A stretch of DNA of 64,000 bases from the NCBI RefSeq assembly GCF_023499255.1, contig NZ_CP092183.1, positions 3,902,501 to 3,966,500 of the forward strand, given 5' to 3'. The translations under genes and the position numbers were made by a program. Positions 18,888 to 27,979 of the stretch are shown piece by piece. The notes under the pieces were generated by a model, which had not been told where the DNA came from, made no database searches, and saw only the letters and a program-made list of their open reading frames with translations. The first letter of the stretch is position 1. Every line of letters starts with the position of its first letter. Source of the stretch: Couchioplanes caeruleus (GTDB lineage: Bacteria; Actinomycetota; Actinomycetes; Mycobacteriales; Micromonosporaceae).

Positions 18888-20633
18888 ATGGTCGCCGGGA
18901 AGGTCGGTCCTGCCGCGCTGCTGCCGTACCTGCGCGGGCACCGCGGGACGCTCGGCGTCGTGGCCGTGTTGTCCCTGGTGGCGGCGGGTGCCTCGCTCGC
19001 ACAGCCGGTGCTGGTCCGCGATCTTCTCGACGCCGTCGCGGCGGGCCGCCCGACCGGCGGGACGGTGGCCCTGCTGGTCTCCCTGCTGCTCACCGGCGCC
19101 GCGCTCGGCGGGATCCGGGACTACCTGCTGCAGCGCACGGCCGAGGGGCTGGTGCTCACCACGCGGCGCCGGCTCGCCCGGCACCTGCTGCTGCTGCCGA
19201 TCGCCGAGTACGACCGGCGCCGCACCGGCGACCTGCTGTCGCGCGTGGGCGCCGACACGACGCTGCTGCGCGCCGTGGTCACGTCCGGGTTGCTGGAGAT
19301 GGTCACCGGCGTCGTCATGGTCGCCGGCGCGACGATCGCCATGGCGCTGCTCGACCCGGTGCTGCTGGCGGTGGCCGCCGGGGGCCTCGCCGTGGGGCTG
19401 GCCGTGGCGCTCGTCGTCTCCCGGCGGGTGCGGGGCCTGTCCGAGCAGGCGCAGGCCCGGCTCGGCGAGATGACCTCGGCGGTGGAGCGCGCGATCTCGG
19501 CCGTCCGGACCATCCGGGCGAGCGGCGCGCAGGAGCGGGAGGCGCGCGCCGTCACCCGCAGCGCCGAGCAGGCGTACGCGGCCGGCATGCGCGTGGCCCG
19601 CCTGGAGACCGTGATCGGCCCGGTCGCGGCGGCGGCGACGCAGGGCGCCTTCCTGCTGGTACTGGCCGTCGGCGGGGCCCGGGTCGCGGCGGGCGCCATC
19701 ACGGTCGGCGACCTGGTGGCGATCATCCTGTTCCTGTTCTTCCTGGTGCTGCCGCTGGGCCAGGCGCTGAACGCGTACACCCGGCTGCAGACCGGCCTGG
19801 GTGCCCTGCAGCGCATCGAGGAGGTGCTGGGCCTGCCGTCGGAGACGGCTGCCGACGCGCCGGCCGGCGCCGACGCCGGCGCCGCGGGTGCGGACGCCGA
19901 CGCGGTGACGTTCCGGGACGTCACGTTCGCGTACCCCGGGGGCAGTCCGGTCCTGCAGGGCGTGAGCTTCTCCGTTCGGCGTGGCTCGCGGGTCGCGCTG
20001 GTCGGCCCCTCGGGCGCGGGCAAGTCGACGCTGCTGGCGCTGATCGAGCGGTTCTACGAGGTGAGCGGCGGGGCCGTCCTCGTCGACGGGACCGACGTCC
20101 GGGACCTGCCGCGCGACGCGCTGCGCCGCCGGCTGGGCTACGTCGAGCAGGAGGCCCCGGTGCTGGCCGGGACGCTGCGCGACAACCTGCTGCTGACCGC
20201 ACCGGACGCCGGCGAGGCCCGGCTGCTGCGGGCGCTCGCCGAGGTCAACCTGGAGGCGCTCGTCACCCGTACGCCGGACGGCCTGGACGTGCAGGTGGGC
20301 GAGGGCGGCGTGATGCTCTCCGGCGGTGAGCGGCAGCGCCTCGCGATCGCGCGCAGCCTGCTCGCGGAGTCGCCGATCCTGCTGCTTGACGAGCCCACCA
20401 GCAACCTGGACGCGCGCAACGAGGCGGCGCTGCGCGAGGCCATCGCGGCCGCCGCGACCCGGCGGACGCTGATCGTGGTGGCGCACCGGCTCTCCACGGT
20501 CGTCGACAGCGACCTGATCGTCGTCCTCGAGGCGGGCCGGGTCGCCGCCACCGGTACGCACGACGAGCTCCTCGCCGGCAGCCCGCTCTACCGGGAGCTG
20601 GCCACGCACCAATTGCTCGTCCCGGATCCGTGA
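18888..20633 (+). CDS. ABC exporter, fused membrane and ATPase domains
   Basis: 581 residues from the ATG at 18888. The start is supported by TAGGCT at 18877-18882 five bases upstream, as in leaderless transcripts; a GTG at 18867 with AGGGGA is the alternative. A six-helix type I exporter domain fills about 15-310. The ATPase domain has Walker A GPSGAGKST, signature [11 protein letters not shown], Walker B ILLLDEPTSNLD and H-loop AHRLST. One polypeptide would form a homodimer. Substrate unknown; lipid or drug export is typical of the group. Confidence 0.92.
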   Translation: MVAGKVGPAALLPYLRGHRGTLGVVAVLSLVAAGASLAQPVLVRDLLDAVAAGRPTGGTVALLVSLLLTGAALGGIRDYLLQRTAEGLVLTTRRRLARHLLLLPIAEYDRRRTGDLLSRVGADTTLLRAVVTSGLLEMVTGVVMVAGATIAMALLDPVLLAVAAGGLAVGLAVALVVSRRVRGLSEQAQARLGEMTSAVERAISAVRTIRASGAQEREARAVTRSAEQAYAAGMRVARLETVIGPVAAAATQGAFLLVLAVGGARVAAGAITVGDLVAIILFLFFLVLPLGQALNAYTRLQTGLGALQRIEEVLGLPSETAADAPAGADAGAAGADADAVTFRDVTFAYPGGSPVLQGVSFSVRRGSRVALVGPSGAGKSTLLALIERFYEVSGGAVLVDGTDVRDLPRDALRRRLGYVEQEAPVLAGTLRDNLLLTAPDAGEARLLRALAEVNLEALVTRTPDGLDVQVGEGGVMLSGGERQRLAIARSLLAESPILLLDEPTSNLDARNEAALREAIAAAATRRTLIVVAHRLSTVVDSDLIVVLEAGRVAATGTHDELLAGSPLYRELATHQLLVPDP

Positions 20634-20686
20634 ACGCACGGGAGTCGGCATCCCGCTCGCAGGAAAGTGAAGTACCGTAACCCGCC

Positions 20687-22978
20687 ATGGGTGTGTCTCA
20701 GCGGCTGAAGAGCCGGTTCCGCAAGTTCCTGCAGCGTCCGGGCACCACGGTCGACCTCGCGCCGTTGCGGAAGAGGTTGCCGGACATCGAGGCCCGTGAG
20801 GACGCGCTCCAAGAGCTCGACGACGAGGCGCTGACCGCCGCGGCCCGGGAGGCGGCCACCTACGAGGAGATCTGCGCCATCGGCCGGGAGGCCGCGCGGC
20901 GGGCGCTGGAGCAGCGGCCGTACGACGTGCAGCTGCTCGGCGCGATGGCGCTGCTGTCCGGCAAGGTCGCCGAGATGGCCACCGGTGAGGGCAAGACGCT
21001 GACCGCGACGGTCGCCGCGTACGGCCACGTGCGCCTCGGCAACGGCCCGGTGCACGTCCTGACGGTCAACGACTACCTGGCCCGTCGCGACGCCACGTGG
21101 ATGGAGCCGGTCTACCAGCTGCTCGGCCTGAGCGTCGGCTGGGTCACCGAGGCGTCCACGCCGCAGGAGCGCCGCGAGGCGTACGCCGCCGACGTCACGT
21201 ACGTCTCGGTCAGCGAGGCCGGCTTCGACTACCTGCGCGACCAGCTGGTGACCGACGTCGAGGACCGGGTGCAGCGCGAGCTGGCCACCGCGATCGTCGA
21301 CGAGGCCGACTCGATCCTCATCGACGAGGCGCGGGTGCCGATGGTCCTCGCGGGCAGCACGTCGAGCGAGAGCGACCCGGTGCACGAGGCCGCCGAGCTG
21401 GTCCGCGACCTGCGCGCGGGCAAGCACTACGAGGTCGCCGACGACGGCCGCAGCGTCGCCTTCACCGACGCGGGCCTCCAGGCCCTCGAGGAGAAGATGG
21501 GCATCGACCTGTACGCCGACGAGCACGTCGCGCAGCTCTCGGCGGTGAACGTCGCGCTGCACGCCCGCGCCCTGCTGCGCCGCGACGTCGACTACATCGT
21601 GCGCGACGGCTCGGTCGAGCTGATCGACGAGATGCGCGGCCGGGTCGCCCAGCGCCGGCGCTGGCCGGACGGCCTCCAGGCGGCGGTCGAGGCCAAGGAG
21701 GGCCTGCACGCCACCGCCGAGGGCGAGGTGCTCGACACGATCACCGTGCAGGCGTACATCGCTCTCTACAGGACGGTGTGCGGCATGACGGCGACCGCCG
21801 TGCACGTCGGTGAGCAGCTGCGCGAGTACTTCAAGCTCGAGGTGGCGGTCATCCCGTCGAACACGCCCAACATCCGCGAGGACGAGCCGGACCGCATCTA
21901 CTCGGCGCACGACATGCGCGACGAGGCGCTGGTCGAGGAGATCAAGATCGCCCACGAGAAGGGCCGGCCGGTGCTGATCGGCACCCTCGACGTGAAGGCG
22001 TCCGAGCTGCTGGCCAAGCAGCTGGCCGCGGCCGGCGTGCCCTCGGTGGTGCTCAACGCCAAGAACGACGACGAGGAGGCCGCGATCATCGCGGAGGCGG
22101 GCGCGCTCGGCGCGGTCACCGTCTCCACCCAGATGGCCGGCCGCGGCGTCGACATCCGCCTCGGCGGCAGCGACGAGAAGGACCGCGACCGCGTCGTCGA
22201 GCTGGGCGGCCTGTACGTCATCGGCAGCGGCCGGCACGACAGCCGCCGCGTCGACGACCAGCTGCGCGGCCGCGCCGGCCGGCAGGGCGACCCCGGCGGC
22301 TCGGTGTTCTTCGTCAGCCTCGAGGACGACCTGGTCACCCGGCACGCCGGCGACATCCTGCCGTCGTCGCCGCGGATGGACATGGACGGCGTCGTGCACG
22401 ACGACCAGGTCGAGTACGCGGTCGAGCACGCCCAGCGCGTCGCCGAGGGCGTCAACCACGAGATCCACCGCAACACCTGGCGCTACAGCGTGGTGATCGA
22501 GGAGCAGCGCCTCGCTCTCGCCGAGCGGCGCGAGCGGCTTCTGACCAGCGAGGTCGCGGCGATCATGCTGCTGGAGAGGTCGCCGGAGAAGGCGAAGTCG
22601 ATCGACGAGGACGTGCTCTCCGACGCGGCCCGCTCGATCGCGCTCTACCACCTCGACCGGCTCTGGGCCGAGCACCTGGCCGAGCTCTCGGAGGTCCGCG
22701 AGGGCGTGCACCTGCGGGCACTGGGCAAGCTGGACCCGCTCGACGAGTTCCACCGCTTCGCCGTGCCGGCCTTCCAGAAGGTGTTCACCGAGATCGAGCG
22801 CCGCACCATCGAGACGTTCGAGGAGGTCGACCTCTCCGACGGCTGGCAGCCGGACCGCGCGGAGATCGTGCGTCCGAGCGCCACGTGGACCTACCTGGTG
22901 CACGACAACCCGTTCGGCTCCGAACTGGACCGCCTCATCGCGTCCGTCGGCCGCCGCCTCACCTCGGGCGGCAGCTGA
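20687..22978 (+). CDS. secA2: Accessory preprotein translocase ATPase SecA2
   Basis: 763-residue SecA paralogue that should push a subset of proteins through SecYEG. It has the DEAD motor motifs MATGEGKT, VDEADSILIDEAR, TQMAGRGVDI and the C-terminal motor motif QLRGRAGRQGDPG. It lacks the Cys-rich zinc tail of SecA1 and is shorter than SecA1, resembling mycobacterial SecA2 in length and opening. TACCGT lies eight bases before the ATG, so the transcript may be leaderless. No SecY2 or glycosylation genes are adjacent, so it is not the streptococcal-type system. Confidence 0.9.
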   Translation: MGVSQRLKSRFRKFLQRPGTTVDLAPLRKRLPDIEAREDALQELDDEALTAAAREAATYEEICAIGREAARRALEQRPYDVQLLGAMALLSGKVAEMATGEGKTLTATVAAYGHVRLGNGPVHVLTVNDYLARRDATWMEPVYQLLGLSVGWVTEASTPQERREAYAADVTYVSVSEAGFDYLRDQLVTDVEDRVQRELATAIVDEADSILIDEARVPMVLAGSTSSESDPVHEAAELVRDLRAGKHYEVADDGRSVAFTDAGLQALEEKMGIDLYADEHVAQLSAVNVALHARALLRRDVDYIVRDGSVELIDEMRGRVAQRRRWPDGLQAAVEAKEGLHATAEGEVLDTITVQAYIALYRTVCGMTATAVHVGEQLREYFKLEVAVIPSNTPNIREDEPDRIYSAHDMRDEALVEEIKIAHEKGRPVLIGTLDVKASELLAKQLAAAGVPSVVLNAKNDDEEAAIIAEAGALGAVTVSTQMAGRGVDIRLGGSDEKDRDRVVELGGLYVIGSGRHDSRRVDDQLRGRAGRQGDPGGSVFFVSLEDDLVTRHAGDILPSSPRMDMDGVVHDDQVEYAVEHAQRVAEGVNHEIHRNTWRYSVVIEEQRLALAERRERLLTSEVAAIMLLERSPEKAKSIDEDVLSDAARSIALYHLDRLWAEHLAELSEVREGVHLRALGKLDPLDEFHRFAVPAFQKVFTEIERRTIETFEEVDLSDGWQPDRAEIVRPSATWTYLVHDNPFGSELDRLIASVGRRLTSGGS

Positions 22979-22983
22979 GTCGT

Positions 22984-23018
22984 CCGCGGCTGGGCGGCCC
23001 GGTGCCGCTCAGCCGCGG
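22984..23018. terminator. Hairpin between convergent secA2 and DUF3500 genes
   Basis: CCGCGGCTG (22984-22992) pairs with CAGCCGCGG (23010-23018), with further GC pairing possible inside. No U tract, as is usual in such GC-rich genomes. It lies just after the secA2 stop and over the end of the opposing gene. Confidence 0.5.
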
Positions 23019-23929
23019 TGTGACGGCCCCGCGTGGTGCTCGGCCAGGATGTCCCCGCCGAACTCGCCATGCGGCCGCCGCAGCACCGTGTGCGCGTGGT
23101 TGCCGTCGTCCGTCGTGTTGTCGAACTCGATGACCAGATCGTCGGCCTGGACGCGGTAGTAGTGCCGCGTGCCGGGCTGCGCCGCGCCCTCCCACGCGAA
23201 GTGCACCGCCCCGCCCGCCGGGTCCAGCGCCGCCGCCAGCTCGTCGGGAAGCCGGCCCAGGTAGAGCGCCACGAGCTGGTCGAGCAGCGCGCGCTCGCCG
23301 GGCCGCAGGTCCGCGCGGGCGATGCCCGCGGGTGCGATGGGAGCGCTGCGGGGGTGGGTCGCCGTGCGGATGTCGTACGGCGCCACGTCCCCGACAACCG
23401 CAACACGGCGTGCCTGCGGCGACAGCGAGAGCAGCAGCTCACGCCCGAGGTCCTCCTCGACGCCCAGCGGCCGCAGCACCGGCCGGCCCAGCGCGTCGAC
23501 GCGGGCGGGGTTGGCACCGAGGAACACCGGGGCGGGGGAGACACGCCCGTCCGCGACGGTCATGCTCACCGACAGGTGGTGACCCTCGAAACGCCACGCC
23601 CACCGGTCGTCGCCCGGCACCCCGAAGACGATCACCCGGTAGTCCTCGCTGTGCCGGCCGCGCCGCCCGCCCTCGCGGCGGTCCAGCACCTCCTCCAGCG
23701 CGATCACGGCCATCGCCTGGGCGAACGCCGCGGGACTGAGCCCGGTGGCGAGCAGCCGGTGCGCGGCCTTGCGCGGGCCGGGCGCCAGGTCGGCGAGCGA
23801 CACGCCCGGGCGCGGCTCGGGCCGGTACTCGATCCAGCGGCGGTGCCGGTCGTCGAACCCGACGCCGGCCTGCGGGTGGGCGGCCAGCAGCTCGCGGGCG
23901 GCGCCGGCCATGTCGCCTGCGAGGCTCAC
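23009..23929 (-). CDS. DUF3500 family protein
   Basis: 306 residues. Family features visible: RRWIEYRP near residue 30, VIFGVPG...WAWRFEGHHLSVSMTV in the middle, PVFLGANPARV, and the C-terminal HYYRVQADDLVIEFDNT followed by HAHTVLR. The His-rich motifs look like a metal site. The family has no established function that I know. The GTG start lies one base after the stop of the ankyrin gene, so the two genes are probably co-translated. Confidence 0.85.
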   Translation of the reverse strand: MSLAGDMAGAARELLAAHPQAGVGFDDRHRRWIEYRPEPRPGVSLADLAPGPRKAAHRLLATGLSPAAFAQAMAVIALEEVLDRREGGRRGRHSEDYRVIVFGVPGDDRWAWRFEGHHLSVSMTVADGRVSPAPVFLGANPARVDALGRPVLRPLGVEEDLGRELLLSLSPQARRVAVVGDVAPYDIRTATHPRSAPIAPAGIARADLRPGERALLDQLVALYLGRLPDELAAALDPAGGAVHFAWEGAAQPGTRHYYRVQADDLVIEFDNTTDDGNHAHTVLRRPHGEFGGDILAEHHAGPSHRG

Positions 23930-23930
23930 G

Positions 23931-24323
23931 TCACTCGCCGTTCAGCAGGGCGGTCATCTCCGGCAGGTCGAAGAACTCGGCGGTCTCCCGCGCGCTGGGC
24001 TTGCCGCCGTCGGGGTCCGCGCCCGCGCCGAGCAGCATCCGCACGGTCTCGGCGTTGCGCCGGAACACCGCGGCGGCCAGGGCGGTCTGCCCGCGGTCGT
24101 TCACCCGGGCCGGGTCGGCGCCGTGCTGCAGCAGCGTCGCGACGGTCTCCGGATGGTTGTGGTACGCCGCCAGGATCAGCAGCGTGTCGCCCTTGTCGTT
24201 GGTGAGGTCGGCGGGCAGCCCGTGGCTGAGCTGTCCGGCGAGCTGCTCGGCCTCGCCGGAGCGCGCCAGGTCGAACATCCGGTGCGCGAACGCGATCGTT
24301 TCGGCATCCAATTCCTCCGCCAT
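23931..24323 (-). CDS. Ankyrin-repeat protein
   Basis: 130 residues made of about three ankyrin repeats; typical patches are NDKGDTLLILAAYHNHPETVATLLQH and NDRGQTALAAAVFRRNAETV. Probably a protein-binding module, perhaps for the DUF3500 protein encoded directly after it. TACGCT lies six bases before the ATG, suggesting a leaderless transcript. The promoter region is shared with the divergent cupin gene. Confidence 0.85.
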   Translation of the reverse strand: MAEELDAETIAFAHRMFDLARSGEAEQLAGQLSHGLPADLTNDKGDTLLILAAYHNHPETVATLLQHGADPARVNDRGQTALAAAVFRRNAETVRMLLGAGADPDGGKPSARETAEFFDLPEMTALLNGE

Positions 24324-24375
24324 ACCGCCAGCGTACGGGTGCTAATGTCGCCCGCATTTGCGAGGGGGTGAGCGG

Positions 24376-24747
24376 GTGACCGACGGCGTCTACGTCGGCC
24401 GCGCCGGCGAGGACGGCGCACGGAACCAGGGCTGGCTGCTCGGCCATTTCATGCCGAAGGACGAGCTGCTGCACAGCGACGCGGTGGAGGTGAAGTGGGG
24501 GGTGCACGCGCCGGGCGAGCGCCGGGCGGCGTGGGCGACCCACGAGATCCGTACGGCGTTGCTCGTGCTGATCCGTGGCGCCTTCCACATCGAGTTGCGG
24601 GATCGGACTGTGGTGTTGAGCGAGCCGGGCGACTACGTGGTCTGGGGACCCGGTCAAGACCATTCCTGGCAGGCCGGGGACGAGGAGACGGTGGTGCTCA
24701 CCGTACGCTGGCCCTCGGTGCCCGGCTGGCGGCTGCCCCCGCCGTAA
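24376..24747 (+). CDS. Small cupin-fold protein
   Basis: 123 residues from the GTG at 24376 with GAGGGGG upstream. The beta-strand pattern EVKWGVH...LLVLIRGAFHIELRDRTVVLSEPGDYVVWGPGQDHSWQA fits a single cupin domain: a Gly-rich turn (PGDYVVWGPG) and a His (DHSW), but few of the other metal ligands. Enzyme or sensor role cannot be told. Confidence 0.7.
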   Translation: MTDGVYVGRAGEDGARNQGWLLGHFMPKDELLHSDAVEVKWGVHAPGERRAAWATHEIRTALLVLIRGAFHIELRDRTVVLSEPGDYVVWGPGQDHSWQAGDEETVVLTVRWPSVPGWRLPPP

Positions 24748-24999
24748 CCTCGGCGAACCATCGTTTATTCACATCTGCAAGAAACGGACGCCCGCCGTTA
24801 ACCGCCGGGTACGGTAATCGCATTCCCTGTGCGTAAAAACACGATGCATCCAGCGGTTATGGAACGAGTATCCCACAGTGTGGTTGCCGCCTTGACCCAT
24901 CGGCCGCCATCCCGGAAATATCGACCGCGGTTTAAGCATGCATTAATTCGATCGCCGTTGTACTGTGCGGTGTTTCCATTCTTTGACGCGGGAGGCTTC
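24748..24999 (+). promoter_or_regulatory. AT-rich leader region before an orphan winged-helix regulator
   Basis: No gene is seen in these 252 bases. The stretch from about 24770 to 24995 is far richer in A/T than the rest of the window, with TTTATTCA, GTAAAAACACGATG, GGAAATATCG and TTTAAGCATGCATTAATTCG. That suggests a regulated promoter, a protein-binding region or a small RNA. GGAGG at 24991-24995 is the ribosome site of the next gene. Confidence 0.5.
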
Positions 25000-25578
25000 A
25001 TGCCGGTCACCGCCCTGCCGGGGCGTACGGGACGACAGGCGACGGGGTCGGGCCGGGTGGCCGCCATCCGGCGTCCGGCGCCGGCGGCCGCGCCGCCGGC
25101 GGCCCTCACCGTGACCCTGAACATCCCCCTCACCGGCGACACGCTGCCGCCGCAGGCGCACCGCCTGATCGAGGCGGTCCGGGAGCTCGTCGAGGCCGGT
25201 CAGGGCTCGGTCGCCGTGGAGCAGCCGGAGGCCGAGCCGGCCCTGATGCCTGCGGCCGAGCCCGCCGAGGGCGGCGTGGAGGTGCGCCTGCTGACCGCCT
25301 CGCGCCAGGTGATGCTGGACGGCAAGCTCCTGCCGCTCACCCGGCTCGAGTTCGACCTGCTGCTGTTCCTCGCCGACCACCCGCGCCGGGTGTTCAGCCG
25401 CACCCAGCTGCTCAACGCGGTCTGGGGCTACGAGCACACCGGCGAGCGCACGGTCGACGTCCACGTCCGCCGGCTACGGGTCAAGATGGGCTCGCACCTG
25501 CCGCTGATCACGACCGTGTACGGCGTCGGCTACCGCCTCTCCGACGAGGCCCGCATCATCGTCCTCCCGCACGAGTAA
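25000..25578 (+). CDS. Orphan OmpR/PhoB-type winged-helix regulator without receiver
   Basis: 192 residues. The C-terminal half is a trans_reg_C DNA-binding domain: [28 protein letters not shown], then [14 protein letters not shown] and VYGVGYRL. The N-terminal 95 residues are Ala/Pro-rich with a short predicted helix ([19 protein letters not shown]) and have no receiver domain or phospho-Asp. It should therefore not answer to a histidine kinase in the usual way. The start is the ATG at 25000 with GGAGG upstream, in an unusually AT-rich leader. Confidence 0.85.
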   Translation: MPVTALPGRTGRQATGSGRVAAIRRPAPAAAPPAALTVTLNIPLTGDTLPPQAHRLIEAVRELVEAGQGSVAVEQPEAEPALMPAAEPAEGGVEVRLLTASRQVMLDGKLLPLTRLEFDLLLFLADHPRRVFSRTQLLNAVWGYEHTGERTVDVHVRRLRVKMGSHLPLITTVYGVGYRLSDEARIIVLPHE

Positions 25579-25740
25579 CCCGCCCGGTCCCCGCGGGCGA
25601 TCACCCCGGCCGCGCAAGCCGGCATCCGGCCCGCCCGGCGATCGTCCCGGCGCCGCGCAAACGAGCATCCGGCCCGCGCGGGGCCGCGGCGGGCGGCCTG
25701 CGGGCCGGGGCGGCGCCGATGCGGGGCCTAGACTCGCCGG

Positions 25741-26391
25741 GTGCGCGTGCGTCCCGTCTCGACCGAGGTCCTGGTCGAGGAGCTGGCCGACCGGCTCGCC
25801 GCCGAAGCCCCGGGGCAGCGGCTCCGGGTGGCGATCGACGGGCCGGGCGCCGCCGCTCCCGGGGTCCTCGCGGACGCGCTCGTCGACCCGCTGCGGGTGC
25901 GCAGCCGGCCGGCGGTCCGCATCGACACCGCCGACTTCCTGCGCCCGGCCTCCGTACGCCTGGAGTTCGGCCGTACGAACCCGGAGTCGTTCTACACCGG
26001 CTGGCTGGACGAGGCCGGGTTGCGCCGCGAGGTGCTCGACCCGGCCGGCCCGGGCGGCACCGGGCGGATCGTCACCCGCCTCTGGGACGCGCGCATCGAC
26101 CGGGCCGCCCGCGAGCCGTACACCGAGCTGCCCCCGACCGCCGTGGTGATCGTCAGCGGCCCGCTGCTGCTCGGCGCCGGCCTGCCGTTCGACGTGACCG
26201 TCCACCTCGACCTGTCGGCCGGGGCGCTGCGGCGCCGCACGGAGCCCGCCGAGCTGTGGACGCTGCCCGCGTACGCCCGCTACGGCGACGAGGTGGGCCC
26301 GGCCGCATTCGCCGACGTGGTTGTCCGCCTGGACGACCCGAGGCGGCCCGCGGTGGTGCTCGACCCCCGTGAACGCAGTGAAGACCGATGA
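25741..26391 (+). CDS. Uridine-kinase-like protein with degenerate P-loop
   Basis: 216 residues, GTG start with TAGACT six bases upstream (leaderless pattern). The overall order resembles a uridine/nucleoside kinase: VAIDGPGAAAPG in the Walker A place, then RIDTADFLRPAS, ESFYTGWLD, a central ELPPTAVVIVSGPLLLG strand and HLDLSAGALRRRT. The Walker A motif lacks the Gly-Lys-Ser/Thr end, so ATP binding by the normal route is doubtful. Actinobacterial relatives annotated as uridine kinase share this change, as far as I recall. Real function open. Confidence 0.7.
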   Translation: MRVRPVSTEVLVEELADRLAAEAPGQRLRVAIDGPGAAAPGVLADALVDPLRVRSRPAVRIDTADFLRPASVRLEFGRTNPESFYTGWLDEAGLRREVLDPAGPGGTGRIVTRLWDARIDRAAREPYTELPPTAVVIVSGPLLLGAGLPFDVTVHLDLSAGALRRRTEPAELWTLPAYARYGDEVGPAAFADVVVRLDDPRRPAVVLDPRERSEDR

Positions 26392-26504
26392 GTGAATCCG
26401 CCTCAACCCGCCGGTGAGCTGCGACGCGTCAGCATATTGGCGCAGTCCGTAGCGGAGCAGACCACTGACAGTTATGCTGCGGTTACTTTTTTGGCGGGGA
26501 TCCC

Positions 26505-26529
26505 GTTTCGGATCTTCGGCGGTGGGTAT
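26505..26529 (+). promoter_or_regulatory. SigB-type promoter, GTTT-N15-GGGTAT
   Basis: GTTT (26505-26508), 15 bases, GGGTAT (26524-26529): an exact match to the actinobacterial SigB/SigF consensus, 83 bases before the ATG of the DksA/TraR-type gene. Confidence 0.65.
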
Positions 26530-26612
26530 CAGCCGACCCCGACGGTGGTGACACCACGGGCCGGCGCGGGGGAATCCACCGGCAGGGGCAGAGGGAAGGG
26601 CAGGGGGAGCAC

Positions 26613-27035
26613 ATGCTCGTCAACAGCGCGGTCATCACGGGTAAAGGTGCCGACACCGCCAAGGGGCGCTCGCCACAGGAGGTCTCGCAGATCCGGGAGC
26701 TGCTGAAGGCCCGGTTCGACGATCTCAACGCCGAGTACGAGGAAGCCGTGGCCGAGAACCAGCGGCTGAGGCTGGTCGAGATCGGCGACGCCGCCGGTGA
26801 CGACCAGGCGGACAGCGGATCCAAGACCGCCGAACGCGACGCGGCGACGTCGCTGCTGCGGACCCTGCTCGACCGGCGCACGCAGGCGGAGGTCGCCATG
26901 CAGCGCCTCGACGAGGGCACGTACGGCAACTGCGAGAGCTGCCACAACCCGATCCCGGTGGAGCGGCTCGAGGTGTTCCCGTCGGCCACCACGTGCGTGC
27001 ACTGCAAGGCCAACCGCGAGCGTCGCGCGGGCTGA
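26613..27035 (+). CDS. DksA/TraR-type zinc-finger protein
   Basis: 140 residues. A long helical coiled coil (about 20-100) is followed by the C4 zinc finger with CESCHNPIP and CVHC, typical of TraR/DksA-like proteins that bind RNA polymerase in its secondary channel. The ATG has AGGGGGAG upstream. In actinobacteria related proteins are tied to stress responses; the consensus SigB-type promoter before this gene fits that. The conserved DxxDxA tip of E. coli DksA is not obvious. Confidence 0.85.
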   Translation: MLVNSAVITGKGADTAKGRSPQEVSQIRELLKARFDDLNAEYEEAVAENQRLRLVEIGDAAGDDQADSGSKTAERDAATSLLRTLLDRRTQAEVAMQRLDEGTYGNCESCHNPIPVERLEVFPSATTCVHCKANRERRAG

Positions 27036-27050
27036 CCACGACGCCGATCC

Positions 27051-27077
27051 GGTCCGCCGCCCGCAAGGCGGCGGACC
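27051..27077. terminator. GC hairpin after the DksA/TraR gene
   Basis: GGTCCGCCGCC (27051-27061) pairs perfectly with GGCGGCGGACC (27067-27077) around a five-base loop, 16 bases after the stop. No U tract. The next promoter follows directly. Confidence 0.55.
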
Positions 27078-27103
27078 GCTCGTATCGGCGCTAGCTTGAG
27101 CTC

Positions 27104-27979
27104 ATGGGTGAGATCCAGGTCGGCACGGCCTCGTGGACCGACAAGACGCTGCTCGAGTCGGGGTGGTACCCGGCGTCCGCCGACACCGCGGAGAAGCGCC
27201 TCGCCTACTACGCGAAGCAGTTCCCGGTGGTCGAGGTCGACTCGACGTATTACGGGCCGCCCGCCGAGCAGACCACCAAGCTGTGGGCGCAGCGGACCCC
27301 GGACGGCTTCACGTTCAACATCAAGGCCTTCAGCATGCTGACCGGCCACCCCACCAAGGTCTCGGCGATCTACAAGGACCTGCGGCCGGAGACCGACAAG
27401 AAGAACGTCTACCCGCAGGACCTGCCGCCGCAGACGTACGAGGAGATCTGGACCCGGTTCCTGGCGGCGCTGGACCCGCTCGTCGACGCCGGCAAGCTCG
27501 GAGCGCTGCTGTTCCAGTTCCCGCCGTGGTGGGGCATCCGCCGGTCGAACAAGGACTACCTGCGCGAGGTCGCGGCCCGCTGCAAGCCGCTGCGACCGGT
27601 CTTCGAGTTCCGCAACGCGTCCTGGTTCGACGGCGACAACGCCGAGGAGACGCTCGACTTCCTGCGCAAGCACGAGCTCCCGCTGGTCTGCGTGGACATG
27701 CCGCAGGGCCACAGGTCCTCGGTGCCGCCGATCGTGGCCGCCACCGCCGACCTGGCCGTGGTCCGCTTCCACGGCCACAGCGACAAGTGGACCAGCAAGG
27801 ACATCCACGAGAAGTTCGGCTACGACTACTCCGGCAAGGAGCTGCGGGAGTGGGCGCCCAAGCTGCGCACGCTCGCGGCGGAGACCGGACGGACCCAGGT
27901 GTTCATGAACAACTGCTACTCCGATTACGCCCAGCGCAACGCCACGACGTTGATCGGCCTCCTCGACGAGGACGACTAG
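27104..27979 (+). CDS. DUF72 family TIM-barrel protein
   Basis: 291 residues. Opening VGTASWTD, then VEVDSTYYGPP, FTFNIKAFSMLTGHP, LLFQFPPWW, EFRNASWF, CVDMPQG and VRFHGHS are the family's conserved strands of a TIM barrel. The biochemical function of DUF72 (YecE) is not established. TAGCTT at 27092-27097 sits six bases before the ATG, indicating a leaderless transcript. A second DUF72 gene of the other common type lies at 29486-30247. Confidence 0.9.
   Translation: MGEIQVGTASWTDKTLLESGWYPASADTAEKRLAYYAKQFPVVEVDSTYYGPPAEQTTKLWAQRTPDGFTFNIKAFSMLTGHPTKVSAIYKDLRPETDKKNVYPQDLPPQTYEEIWTRFLAALDPLVDAGKLGALLFQFPPWWGIRRSNKDYLREVAARCKPLRPVFEFRNASWFDGDNAEETLDFLRKHELPLVCVDMPQGHRSSVPPIVAATADLAVVRFHGHSDKWTSKDIHEKFGYDYSGKELREWAPKLRTLAAETGRTQVFMNNCYSDYAQRNATTLIGLLDEDD

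Noticed and set aside
24748..24999. tRNA or riboswitch in the AT-rich region
   Set aside because: No cloverleaf arms, T-loop sequence or known riboswitch core could be found by eye.
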